Assembly (NCBI GenBank): GCA_963457665.1
Contig: OY735227.1
Span: 45,336,459 to 45,400,458 of the forward strand
Direction: 5' to 3'
Length of the DNA: 64,000 nucleotides
Source: Thysanoteuthis rhombus
Taxonomy: Eukaryota > Mollusca > Cephalopoda > Oegopsida > Thysanoteuthidae
Shown in pieces: positions 45,949 to 57,790 of the stretch; positions within the stretch are counted from its first letter, which is position 1; each line of letters starts with the position of its first letter. The translations under genes were made by a program, and so were the position numbers. The notes under the pieces are model-generated. The model had not been told where the DNA came from. It saw nothing but the letters and a program-made list of their open reading frames with translations, and searched no databases.

Positions 45949-46499
45949 ATGGCCTGAAAATCCTTGGAACTTTGATACGCCACAATATTTAGAATTGCAT
46001 ATGCAAAACATGATTCGAGAGTGAATTAGCTAATTTAGTTCCGAAAAATTAATGATGTGCTTTTGGATGATATAGATTATAAAATGATAGCATTTTAGAT
46101 TTGCATGATTCTCATTTATTGTTATTCAAAATGATCACAAATGTCATTTTTCCTAAGGGGAAAATTCTTAGTTATAGATGAAGAATTACATAACTCATAA
46201 AATTGTTAATTTTATTCTAATGTCTTGTTATGGTCGTATATGAATAAATATTTGGTGTCTCCTGATTCATTGACAGACCCTGATTAAAATTGATTATTTC
46301 TCCACCTTAAAGGTGGGAGACAGTCTGTTGCTGTTAGACTCCAAAGCTGCTACTTATTATAAACCAAACAGAACTGGTAACTTTGTATCAAAAGTGATTA
46401 ACTAAGGTGAAAGTTTGACATTGTGTTACAACAAAGTAATCAATCCTAATCTAATTAAGATAATTAATTGTCAGTGATTTAAGTCTTCATCCAGCATGA
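45949..46499. other. Spacer between direct repeats, no gene
   Basis: AT-rich, with CACCTTAAAGGTGGGAG near 46301-46317 as a small palindrome. Otherwise nothing recognisable. Confidence 0.45.
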
Positions 46500-46640
46500 T
46501 TTTCTTTTTTCTATCAATTTTTTTTTTCCCTTCATTTTTCCTTTCACAAAACTACTAATGCTGTCAAAAATAAATGGTCTGCTTTTGTAATATCCCAAAT
46601 ATTAAAAAAAAAACAAATCTAATAAACAACTCGAAAACTT
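46500..46640. repeat. Direct repeat, second copy
   Basis: T-rich tract, then CACAAAACTACTAATGCTGT and CAAAAATAAATGGTCTGC, matching 45816-45948. Diverges into an A run at 46604-46613. Confidence 0.7.
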
Positions 46641-47589
46641 CAGTTATAGCTGTTATATTCATGATGTTAAATAGTAGCACATGTTTGAAGGTGTTTTATT
46701 TAGCTATTTATGATCACTTCTATTTATATGTTGTTCATTGTAAGACAAATTGATAGTAAATCATTACAAAATCATTCACTAAATTCCTCAGGTACAACCA
46801 TTTTTTTTCTCAAGTAAAATATTTGAATATAGAATTCCTCTGTGGAAATAATTCACATTTGGGTTGCCATATAGGTGTATTTTCCCAGACATGTCCTCCA
46901 TTTAGGTCTCAATCTTCACCTAGAAGAAATTTCAGGTTCCATCATTTTCTCCACAGGAAAAAAACCTGGAATTAATGAGACAAAGCCTGAGAGTGAGAGG
47001 AGAACGCCTGTATGGTATTGTCAACTTGGCAATTTTAGGGCTAGTATGTAGTGCCACGTACTGCTTTTTCTTATGGCTTCTTTTATATCATAGCTTTTAT
47101 CGATTTGTTTTTTCCCTGCATTTAACACTTTTAGCAATTTTCAACCATAATCTAGCCACTGTTATTATATTATGTGTGTTGACAACTTTGACAGTAACTG
47201 AGAGCATCCTCTTTTTTCCATAATGGTGACTGAGAAATGGTAAGCTGAATTGAAACCCAAAGATTTATCTTAATCAGAATTTAAACTTTTCTCATTTTCA
47301 TCACAATATTTCACATTTTGATCTTCATTAGAACTTGATGTTGTAATGGAAACAAGATATTAAGATGCTAATCATAATACATCATTGATTTTTCACTGCA
47401 GCCTTACTTTTTACTCAGAAGTCTCCTCACAAAGTACCAAAGTGATGAGATTCAGTTCCAAATGATCTTTGGAAAAAGAAAATTCTGATTTTTCAACCTG
47501 AAAAAGTATGACTGTTTTATTCCCTATGGGTTATGTTATATATACAACATATTAACTATACTGCATACCTAAGAGTGGATAACTCAAAT
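46641..47589. other. No recognisable gene
   Basis: The open frame at 46975-47223 encodes a very hydrophobic peptide but has no start context or homologous features that I recognise. Otherwise AT-rich unique DNA. Confidence 0.45.
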
Positions 47590-47730
47590 ATGTACTTATT
47601 TACTATACTTAGTTTAGACACCAGGCCACAAGCATGTGACACCCAGTGAGGCCTGAACTCACTACAGAGTATTAATGATCTGCGAAACCGGTTTGCTGAT
47701 CATTATTCCATGACAAGACAGCCTCATTTA
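47590..47730 (-). repeat. SINE family G, minus strand
   Basis: On the minus strand: GGAATAATGATCAGCAAACC, CAGATCATTAATACTCTGTA, GTGAGTTCAGGCCTCACTGG and GTGTCTAAACTAAGTATAGT. Order and tail match the copy at 43695. Confidence 0.6.
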
Positions 47731-47869
47731 TCTATTTGAAACTGTCAACCAATACTATTGCTGTAGGTTTATTCAATCTTTAAGTTGATTTGGTTGGCTA
47801 TGAATAAATGTATGCACCATGTGTACAGGTAGCTTTGGGGATATTGTGTGAACAGTCATAAGTCTATAC

Positions 47870-48200
47870 ATAAATGGAAAAAATATTTCTGAAAAACATT
47901 CCACCCCCAAAGTCAATCAACTCTTCCTTACCTCACTGCTCTCCCTTCCACATAATTTCATTGGAATTAATTGAGTATCTTGTGGACAGATGGAAAAACT
48001 GGAAGATGGACACAACTGAATACATAAAATTTTGTTGAAGTAATAATAACAAATATAATAATTGATTACAAATTTTGTGTCTAAGATTATCTTGTCCTTT
48101 CGAGACAGATATATATATACATATGTATATGAATATAAATAATATCCATAAACTACCCTTGAATTCAGTCATACCAACTTCATTGGCAGAGGTAATGAAT
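47870..48200. repeat. Modular repeat family F with GGCAGAGGT end
   Basis: CCTTACCTCACTGCTCTCCC, CATAATTTCATTGGAATTAA and TTGAGTATCTTGTGGACAG match the family F unit; it ends CATTGGCAGAGGTAATGAAT at 48180-48199, the reverse complement of the family's start (ACCTCTGCCAA at 13708). Confidence 0.65.
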
Positions 48201-48304
48201 CAAGTGGAATCCTGCCTAAAGAAATGAGTGGGCATGATTAATTAATCCAAATATAACAGGAAATACTATTTTTGAACAAATTAAATCAGAAAAGAGAATT
48301 TAAA

Positions 48305-48583
48305 TATCGTTACCTTGCATAAATGAATTACCATAGTCTGTGCATGTACCAGAACTAATCATCTGAAAAAAACAACATTACCAGCAGAAGATTTGGGCAT
48401 TGTTGATCCAAAGTGACCGTAGAGGCCCAAAAAGCATTTCCTTGGGAAAAAAAAAATGTTTTTAGATAATGTGACTGGGAGCACCCGGAGACACACAGAC
48501 AAATTTAACAAGATGAGGAAAGAAAGAAGAATCTTTTGGTTAGTTGGTTGCACGTACCATTTGTGGGGCTATGGTGATTTGAT
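48305..48583 (-). repeat. Dispersed repeat family A, minus strand
   Basis: Blocks in mirrored order: ACCTTGCATAAATGAATTAC, GAACTAATCATCTGAAAAAA, GGCCCAAAAAGCATTTCC, ATAATGTGACTGGGAGCAC, AGACACACAGACAA and GGGGCTATGGTGATTTGAT. Confidence 0.75.
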
Positions 48584-50999
48584 AATAAACACCATTTTTA
48601 TTGAAAAGAATGTAAATATAGAATGTTATTTTTGAATCATTAAATCAGCAAAAAGAGCCATTCAGAATGAATATAAAGGAGACACCTCAGTTGATCGTAA
48701 TACTTCTGTCATAGAAGAGTCTTACCTTAAATTTGGCACCTTTTTTCCACTCAGATATTTCTAGAACTTTTTACATTGAAATTATTTCCCTCTTGGACTA
48801 CATGGAACTTTGATTACTCTTTGCAAAGAATTTTTCTTCCAATATCTCTTATTGTACATTTGATTTCTGGAAGAACTCAGAATGCATGTACCAATAAATT
48901 ATTTTTATGAACATTTCAGGTTCTATTACAAACTACACCTTTTTTTAAATTGTAAGCATGTATCTTTGAAATCCATGCAACATTTACTGTCATAAAAAAG
49001 CTCAACAACGATTGCATTACAAAGATTGCGTAATCAGTTGTTTTCATCATAATAATTTTTCTACATATTAAATGTATATATACTTGTTATTTTAAAACAG
49101 TTTTTTGCCTAATTTATTTTTCTCTTGACTTGCATACTGCAACCTCCTTTACATTTTTAATCCTACTAATAGAAGAAAGAAATAATTTTGCACACATGAT
49201 CTGTTATATCAAGCAACAATGGATACCTGATGATTATTGAGACCATTCTTTTTACATTATTTAATAACACATATGATTTTTTTGAGTTCCAAAGAATTGA
49301 AAGGCCTTTTTCCAATAGGTTTTAACTAAAAATGAAGCATGTAAAATATGGTAATTAAATTTCAGACTTAATAGTCTGTTGTTAATATGAAAATGAAACT
49401 TATAGTTCATTAAATGAATGGTTATTTTCACTAGTTATATATTGTTAAGCACATATGCTTCAAGTTTGTGCATTTGAGTAGCTATCTTACCCTTGGACAA
49501 GGTTGTTTGTTTTTATCTTTGACACTTTATGCCAAGGGAATCCCTTGTAAAATTTGCAATAACAAAAAGAATGGTTATCTATAATTCTTGTTCATCCAAA
49601 CTAATGTCATAGTTTGTGTGTTCTTGCTACCTACTCTCAGCCTACAGGTAGTCAACTCAGAGCATTCCTCTTGGGACTCTTTGGCATTGGTTTGTTCTTC
49701 TGCCATATCACATTACATAGAAACTAAACTTAGCTGAAGTAATAGGTTATTAATACATTGGCTGCTGGCAGAAATATTCTTTTGACAATATGAGAAAAAA
49801 TATGGCAGGAATAAAAGGCATTTCCTGTTTGGCAAATACTTGTTTTCCTTCAGTAATCTCTTCTGATTTGCTTCATACTTGAAGGCGTAGAGGATACAGT
49901 TTTTCTCACTGTATCTATAATCTTTCAGGAGTTGACTCTTTAAAACTTGAAAATACAAGGACAAATTAATGAAGAATCAGAGGAATTTTTAATTGATAAT
50001 TAGTTTACTTTGAAAAATATATGGTATTTATCTGCTAATGACTTGAAAAACCAAAATATTCTGATATTGTTTCTTCAGGGCTTTGTTAGTAATCTGTGAA
50101 AAATTTGATCTTGATTCTTTTTGAGCAGTGTCCTCCTTGTCTTTATCACATTTCAACTACTGTATCTTTCAGCCTTCTTCAATTTCAAACAGAAATGATT
50201 CTGATTAACTGAGTTGTTCTCATTCCTTTACCATTCATGTCTGGTGTTCTTCCCAATGAATCTTAGAACTTATAATCGTTATACATCAATTTACTTGGAC
50301 AAGTGGCCTCATCTTGATTATAGTCATGACTATTTGGCAGTTGTACCCTCAAGGAGTCTATCATTATTGGGAAAATGAAACCAAGTAAAAACTAAAGTTA
50401 GAGAAATTTAATAATGGTGCAGGATGAGCACGAGATTTAAATCTGGAAATGACCCACAGTTTATCTGTATGATGAAGTAGTATCCATCAAGCCTTGTTAG
50501 ACTGATAAATAGGTTTGCACCTATTGCATGTCTTACCTACATGGAACTGCTGAAGTTATGGATAGACCATCCAGAGATGTAGATGTCAATGACTTTATTC
50601 AGAACACTGATCATATCCTGAAATGTGGAAAGTACATTGTTACGTATAATCCTTGTAATACATGCAATTGTGCTCATGTGATGGGACCCCTAGCCAGCCT
50701 CTGCCCCCTTTGCTGGTCAGTGAAGCTGGTTAGGCTGTAGTTGACTTATTGCCTCAGGTCACCCCTACCTTGCCCACGTTGTGTCCAGATCTGAAGGGGT
50801 GCGGCTGTTGACTAAAAGACTCTGCGGCACTGGAACAAAGACTGCTGGAGGCATCACAAATTGAAAAAGAACAATCAACACTTGGTGTAATTATGCAACA
50901 AGGTTTAGGTCAGTATTATTATAGGTTGACTGGTCAAAATATACGCTGATACAGATGAAGACACTATGGAATGACTATCAGTCTGTCTTTTGGGTTATC
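48584..50999. other. No recognisable gene
   Basis: AT-rich until about 50520. From 50520 to 50870 composition becomes more GC-rich (for example GACCCCTAGCCAGCCTCTGC at 50687), which suggests an unclassified interspersed repeat; no second copy is visible here. Confidence 0.45.
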
Positions 51000-51135
51000 A
51001 CCTTGATGTCTCTTGGTATGTCTTTTGGTATAGCTTCAACAAAATTCTTATGTTGAAATTGTAAGTTGTTAGGGGAAACCATTTGATGTCTCTTGGTATA
51101 TCTATTGATATAGTTTCACCAAAGTTATAATCATC
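51000..51135. repeat. Tandem duplication, ~79-bp unit
   Basis: GATGTCTCTTGGTATGTCTT at 51006 and GATGTCTCTTGGTATATCTA at 51085 start two units; GGTATAGCTTCAACAAA and GATATAGTTTCACCAAA follow in each. Confidence 0.7.
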
Positions 51136-51448
51136 TGCGGGTCAGGATATTCTATGCAGTGTCCCAGCAGCTTCTCTGCACTCAACTCCCCTCTACTCAA
51201 AAACAGGTGGCTTATATAATAGCTGGCCCCCCTTGTGGTCGGGGCTGATAACTGGAGTGTTTATGGTTGATTTCTTCTCCTCTCAGCTGGCTAATATTGA
51301 AATCATGCTAGCCTAAGAAATCTTCATTCTGATCTCTCCAAATTTGGGAATCCATAATTTTACCTTTGGAAATATGCGTAGACAATAGGCAGTGCTAGAT
51401 CCTCTGGCCATCAATTTGCCTGTCCGGAAACTAAAGATATTTTCCTAA

Positions 51449-51698
51449 AAAAGGTAGTTAATGATCATACATCTGTAATCTGTCCAGGCCTTGCTTGCCT
51501 GACACTCTGGTACAAAAATATTTTCTTGACTTAGGGATCTTTTAAACCTCTCAAACAAAGGTGATTAATCATACATCCAGGTTCTCTCCAGGCCTTGCTC
51601 ATCCGACCCTTCAGTGCAAAATTATTTTCCCAACTCAGGGATTTTCCAACTTCTCCAACAAAGGCAATTTATCATACATCTGGATTTTTTTCAAAAAG
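51449..51698. repeat. ~105-bp minisatellite, about 2.4 units
   Basis: Units begin AAAGGTAGTTAATGATCATA (51449), AAAGGTGATTAATCATACAT (51556) and AAAGGCAATTTATCATACAT (51659). Each contains a TCCAGGCCTTGCT block and an ACTTAGGGAT or ACTCAGGGAT block; the third unit is cut after about 40 bases. Confidence 0.8.
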
Positions 51699-52164
51699 CT
51701 CTATAGATAAGCATACTGATTTGTAGGTACATTCAATCTCACAAGGTTATCTTATTTCCACTTCCAGATTTTTCCAATTAACCTTTCATTTTGATTGTGT
51801 CATTTTTCTTATTAGCCCTTCAATTCCAAAGGTGTGGCTGGAGAGGACTGATACAACAGAGGGAAAGGTAAGAAAGGAAAAGGATTGAGAAGGAATGGTA
51901 TAGTGGAAAAGGAGTGATATGGGTGATGGTGGTGATATTGGTGTAAATGCTATATTCAGTCATGAATACTTTTAATGTGGTGATGGTTTTTGACATTCAT
52001 CTTGAAATGGTCTTTTATGTGGGAGGAAGAGTACTTCGGGGAATGATTTTAGAAGTCAGCCACCTCCTGTATATTTGTGTGTGTTTATAAACTTCTCTCC
52101 AGCTGTACGTGTCATTGTATCTTCATTCTGAGTTATGTAATTCAAGTCATTTGAGGCGGTTAGT

Positions 52165-52320
52165 TGAATCATACAATTGATAGCCTCCCTGGTCAAACAG
52201 CTTGTTTTCTGTGTCTTTGGGTGCTCCAGATCACTTTTTCGGGGCTACAACCTTGAAAATTTACATGAATGCACCACTAGTTATTGGCAATATTGGTTAA
52301 TGCATTCTAGAACCAGATAA
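52165..52320 (+). repeat. Dispersed repeat family A, partial
   Basis: GTGTCTTTGGGTGCTCCAGA, CGGGGCTACAACCTTGAAAA and TTTACATGAATGCACCACTA match the front part of family A. The rear blocks are missing. Confidence 0.65.
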
Positions 52321-54384
52321 TATATAAAACAGATCTAATCTCATCTAATTCCTGATAATCCTATTGGTAATACCCCCTCACAAGCTGTCTATCAACTTGT
52401 ATATATTTATGATGGCCTGTTTCCTTCACATTAATGTAAAGGTATAATAGCTTTGAACCCTATTCTCTTGCAAAAGGGTCAATATGTATTTAGTATTTGC
52501 TATGTACAATAATCATGAAGATAAACGTTCAAGTATTAGAAGAGTTTTTTTATCAATAAAAGTAATATTATTCTTTCACATTTCCCTCCTAATGATTTCT
52601 CAGTGAAATTCTTTCAATTAAGATGCATCTAGTAATTTGAATTCATCAAATTCTATTACTGCATCAGTTGCTGTAAGTTTTTTTTTTTTCTTCATTCTTT
52701 ATTGAGCCCCCATTTTTCTCACGATTCAATACCAGACAATTTTTTACAACTTTTTATATTGGGATAAAATAAAGAAGTAATTGAATAACTTGTCAAAGAT
52801 GACCTAATTATGTACATTTGACCCTTGAAAAAATTTGTTGCCTCAGAAGATAAAAGATGTATTGTGTTCAGTCAAGATTTGTGAATATGATTTTATGACA
52901 AGTCAACTTAAGCATACTAATCCAATGCACAAGAATTTAAAAAAATTTTGATAGTCTTTAATCACATAAAACTAAACTAATTTTGAGTGACATATCGGCA
53001 AAATACCTTGTCAGATACTCCAAGACAATTATTGGTTCCACTTATGAGTCACTATCTGATTCAGTGCCTGAGACTTCTGACTCTGGACAAAGACAATTAT
53101 TCTCACTACCTTGGCACCATCTTGATTCATAGAATCTCTACCAGAGTAAGGAAACTCTGAACAAAGAAATTTTTCACTAGATAACTTGTCATCCACTCCC
53201 ATGTTGTTAATTAGGTATTTAAGGTTCTAAATCATGGCAAATCTCCCTGCTATGCCTGATGGAATCTGACAGTTGCCGCTCCTTAGCCAAATATATAGTG
53301 GAATTGTGCAAGGTAGGGTTTATCTCAGAGTAACTTTTGAGATAGAGGACTTTTTTCATAGTAACATTTCTTATACTTGAAAATTCTTTCTATAAATATA
53401 GCATAACTATTAGTTTTTGCGCTGGCCTGATGATATAACTGTTACACTAGCCATATCCTAGCAAGATCATTTCCACCTGTAATTTTGTGCATGTAGTATT
53501 TTATATGAGGAAGATAATCCAGCCTTGCCATCACCAAAATTGCATTCAGATCTATGGCTGAGGTTAAGGAAACCTCAATCCCAGTTTAGCATAAATGAAT
53601 CATTCATAAAGTATGTAATGGAATTGACTCAATTTTTTGCTTCTGTTGTTGATCTTAAAATCATACAATGTTTCCATTAAGAAATTTCCATTTTTCAAAA
53701 TGATTTTTTAAAAAGTATTTGACAAAAGGCAGTTGATGAAAAGTCAAACCAAGTCAACAAAATATCAAGGTTGTCTACGAAAAGACTGCATGATCAAACT
53801 ATTGTCGGCTGATTGTGTGCTGGTAATATGCCATTCGATAAAATTACTGAGAAGCAGAAAAGTTGCTTGGTGTTGTTTGGCAAAAACTCTATTGAAGTTC
53901 ATCATTTGCTTTTTTTGGTTGAATTTGTTTTATTAGATCATCTGACCACAGTAAAACACTAAAAAGGATGGAGAAATTTAATAAAATTTGATAGCTCAAA
54001 CCTGTTTGTTGTATTTTTATTGCTGTGGCAAATCTATTATTCTCCTGGTTCTATGGGTGATATCTATTCCTTTTGTTTTTCTGAATTTTTATTTTGATAA
54101 TGAATCACTTAGTAAGTTTTAAAAAATCTCAATTCTATTTTATTCATTTTGAGGACACATATCTTGATATAAACCCTATTACTCTTGTCATAAATTATCT
54201 AGATTGTCTCTTAGCTTGAGCTCTTCACTAAAATACCCCAAAATATTTCTTCCATTCTCTCATACCAACGATTAAGATGATTGTCAAGTTTGATATTCCA
54301 AATAATCCAGTTATTATAAATTAAAAAGAAAAGTGGGTGCTAATTATACCACAATTTTTAGTAAGTTTAGACCAATATGCAAGT
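52321..54384. other. No recognisable gene
   Basis: AT-rich. Phrases of the AGACAATTATT type recur at 53024-53104, suggesting a small degenerate duplication. No coding frame is convincing. Confidence 0.45.
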
Positions 54385-54480
54385 GTATGGAGTTTGATTC
54401 TCACTGAGTGCCCTTCTTTTTTGGCTTTGTGTCTGACCAAGCTGAGCTAAGTGAATAATTGGTGGTATGTACCAATAATT
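54385..54480 (+). repeat. SINE family G, 3' part
   Basis: GGAGTTTGATTCTCACTGAG at the B-box position, then TTGTGTCTGACCAAGCTGAG and CTAAGTGAATAATTGG, matching the tail of the copy at 43695. The A-box half is missing or too diverged. Confidence 0.6.
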
Positions 54481-55017
54481 GGCAAAAAGCCAAGATTTCA
54501 AATATTTTCAAAACAAGGCTCTTTCAACTTTGAGGGTTGGTGCAACATAATCTCCCTATCTCCATTTCCCCTTATTTGGCTTCATACTATGCTAAGATTG
54601 GTAAATATCAGAAATTAAGAAACAAAAAGAACAAAATAGACTAGCATTCCAAGAGAAATTATGAATCACTGCCACCCATGTAAAATGTTTTTATTTTGTA
54701 AGCCAAAGCAAGTGAAAAATGAAACAAACTTAGCTGTGCTGAGGTCAAACTCCCTTGCTTCATCAAAATCTAAAAAGTAAACAAAACAGTCAATTTCTCT
54801 ATGAAATATTCAAAAACTATGATTTGCATTTCAACTCCTTCATTAATACTTCCTGTAAATGGGATTTTCTATATTTAGCAGAACAAGTCAACGTGTTGGG
54901 CATTAGAGGTGGGATTGAATTCATCATTAGTTCTCGCATATGTCACTGTTATTTGTGTATGACATCATTTGTTTTTTCATCTGGTCAATGAAGTCTAAAT
55001 TTAATATTAAGTATCTG

Positions 55018-55180
55018 ACAAAAGAAAGAAAAGGCTTACTTAACCTCATGGTTAATCCGTCAGTATCGTTGAAAGTGAGCAAGAAAGAAAAGAAAAGCCC
55101 ACTCAGCCTAATGGTTAATCTGGCACAGACCTTGAAAGCAAAGAAAAGAGAAAATACATATTTTGCTCTCGATCCCCAAA
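55018..55180 (+). repeat. Tandem duplicated tRNA-like A-box segment
   Basis: CTTACTTAACCTCATGGTTAA (21 bases shown short: TACTTAACCTCATGGTTAA) and CACTCAGCCTAATGGTTAAT lie ~63 bp apart, each at an A-box-like position and each followed by a GAAAG block and a purine-rich stretch. CTCTCGATCCCC at 55167-55178 looks like a B box for the second unit. This suggests a tRNA-derived SINE with a duplicated front half. Confidence 0.45.
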
Positions 55181-55974
55181 TCAACTGATGTCTGGTAGAA
55201 CACCCTAGACCACTGTGCCTGAGAAACACTACTGAAAATTGTAATTTATTTGTAATTATAAATATCATGGTCAGACAAATACCTCAAAATCACGGACAAA
55301 TTTCTCCTACCTTAAAATTCTCATGTTTCTTAATTGTTTGATTGTTCTATTATCATATTAAATATTCTAATGACATCTTTGGTAGCAAAGTAATTTTATC
55401 AAAAATGAAAATAAAATTTCATTGTTGTATAAAAACAATATTTTCATAACAGAAATTCAATGTTTACAGAAAAAATTATCAAGAGCTCTGGAACACAAGT
55501 TGACACGACATGATGTCATAGAATCACTCTTTCTCTTCCACTCTCTCTGTTATTCATATCTGAAATTCACACGTCTTAAATTACAGATCTGACTAATTGC
55601 GATAATAAAGTCAACTCTGAGAGCATGATATCAAAGATAATATGAGGCTAAGGCAAAGTTTATAAAATAATTTTTGAGGCAAATGCAAAAATGAGATTTT
55701 TGCTCTATTTTTTAGTACTGAATTTGATTGTTCGCTAACCAAAAACAGATAAGAAAAACAGAATTTTTACATGCAATCTTATATATTCAATGTAGTTTAT
55801 TGACTCCTGGTCTACATGCAAAATTTTTTCAGTAGAATTCTAGGTTTTCTATCAAAGTCAGGAATACATTCAGAAAAATTGTCCTCCCTTCAGTTAATGA
55901 CTTTATATAATCAAGCAAGAGATAAAATTTAGCTTTTTTACCATTAATTCTAAATATTACTCCTGATACCCTAT
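55181..55974. other. No recognisable gene
   Basis: AT-rich unique sequence with only short frames. Confidence 0.45.
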
Positions 55975-56100
55975 AGGTATTCACATAAAAGACCACATAT
56001 GGGGCACCCAGTTGAGATCAAACCGTCTACACTAGTAATGATCTACTAAGCTAGCTTGCAAACCATCACTTCACAGAAAGGAAGCTCCTCTTTATAGATT
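55975..56100 (-). repeat. SINE family G, minus strand, second
   Basis: On the minus strand: GAAGTGATGGTTTGCAAGCT, AGTAGATCATTACTAGTGTA and GGTTTGATCTCAACTGGGTG, then TGTGGTCTTTTATGTG. A- and B-box positions are preserved. Confidence 0.65.
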
Positions 56101-56239
56101 CAAAATTCCTTCAGCTTAAAAAAGTATTGTATCATTGGAAAAGCATCAAAAAGCACTCAGATCCAATATCCCTGCTAATGTCATTAACTGTAAAACTAAG
56201 TTAAAATCAGTTCTCAAATATTTATGATGCACGACAAGT

Positions 56240-56550
56240 AACTATTAATAGATTCCTTGATCCAGCCCCAAATTATAAAAAAACCTCTCTTTGTTAGCCC
56301 ATGGCCTACTCTTCAACAAAATGCCATTGGATTTCAGTGAAAATCTTTGGAGATATTGTGAATGAATACACAAATGTATGAGGGAAAAAATGAAAAAAAT
56401 TTCTCTGAATCGAATAATTCTTTGATCCAATTTAACCAATTTTTCCATACCCCATGGCCTATCCTTCCAGAAAATGTCATTGAAATTCATTGAGAATTTC
56501 TGAAGATATCGTGTTGACAAACAGACCAACTGACACAACTCAATATATAT
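56240..56550. repeat. Modular repeat family F, two units
   Basis: Anchors GCCATTGGATTTCAGTGAAA (56322) and GTCATTGAAATTCATTGAGA (56475) lie ~154 bp apart, each preceded by CCCATGGCCTA and followed by GGAGATAT or GAAGATAT. The end carries GACACAACTCAATATATATA and CCTCCTTCC. Confidence 0.7.
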
Positions 56551-57540
56551 ACCTCCTTCCAACTTCATAATATTTGAGCACTCATTGACCAGAGATTGTT
56601 GATTTGAATAAAAGTAGGTTTTTAGTTTTAGTTTTTTCCCAGAACTCAATGATTTACTGACAAATGCTTTTATGTGTTATATCTGATATTTACACATAGG
56701 CCAGAAAAAATCTATTTAATTTATTCTAACACTAATCTTATACAAAAATGAGTATACTTATCAATAATTACTTTTACTCATGAGACACAATGCGAACTCA
56801 AGATTAGAGAATAAAACAGATGCTCAAGGAAGGATGGCGGGTTCAACATCCAAAACATGGTGATTAAAAGAAAACGACAAAAACAAGGAAGTTAATCTGG
56901 GGAGTAGAAATGGTGTAAGTGGCTGAGATAAATTGCGTACTTTGAACAGAATTGGCAAAAAAGACATTTAGGAAGCTGACATTTATTCCAAGTATCATCA
57001 CTGGAATCTAACCCAGGAACAGACTCTGCAAAGTTGATTAGAAATAAAAATAATTAAAAACACTTGTACTTTTCCTTACCTTTATGCCTCTCATTGTACC
57101 TTGTTCCTCCATTTCAACGATCTTCATATCCGTTCAGCTTTTTGTTTGTTAAATCTTCAGGCTGCATTCTGTTAAATTGAATGGCAGAAATGCTTCTTAA
57201 TGATACTAAGGAGTACAGCGCTGACGGATCCACCATCAATTCAGATTGTTGGCATGGTTACTCCAATGAGGGAGTTAAATGCAGTAGGTTTTCATCTCTT
57301 CATGGTGAATCATCCATATAATCTTGTCATCCCTGAAACAAGAGTAACACACTAAAGCGGAACATTGTGGGGATCGTTAAAATGAAGGAACAAGGTGCAA
57401 TGAGTAGAATACAGATAATGAAGGGTTTTTTTTTTTTCTTTTGTTCAGAATATCTTTATTTTTAGGATAAGTTTTATTAGAATTTATAAAGTTTTATAGA
57501 CTAATATATGTTGTATGGATGTAAGGTAATCTGATAAAAT
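56551..57540. other. No recognisable gene
   Basis: AT-rich with no shared repeat; a pyrimidine run lies at 57425-57440. Confidence 0.45.
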
Positions 57541-57790
57541 GGTGGTTGTAACTTGACAATGTGGAAGGGAAAGATTTGAGAAAAAGTGTTACATCTCAAA
57601 AACTTTTAAAATCAAAAAGATAGGCTTGATGCATTTCACCAAATTTCATCAGCATCTTCAAGAAGCTCTTCTGTGATGCAAGAAAACTATTGTAAGATGC
57701 AGTTCTTTACATGTCCGGTTGTAGTACTTTTTTGAGATGTAAGACTTTTTCTAAAATCTTTCACTTCCACCTTGTTAAATTACTTCTACC
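57541..57790. mobile_element. MITE with ~65-bp terminal inverted repeats
   Basis: The left end GGTGGTTGTAACTTGACAAT and following GTGGAAGGGAAAGATTTGAG, then TACATCTCAAAAA, are mirrored at the right: TTTTTGAGATGTAAGACTTT, AAAATCTTTCACTTCCACCT and TACTTCTACC. Total length 250 bp, no coding capacity. The superfamily cannot be named because flanking duplications are not clear. Confidence 0.8.

Noticed and set aside
46975-47223. Hydrophobic 82-codon frame as a membrane protein gene
   Set aside because: AT-rich DNA readily gives leucine/phenylalanine-rich frames; no start context, splice signals or familiar motif.
54927-55268. 113-codon minus-strand frame
   Set aside because: It crosses a tandem duplication of a tRNA-like segment, which explains its repeated LTMRLS-type phrases.
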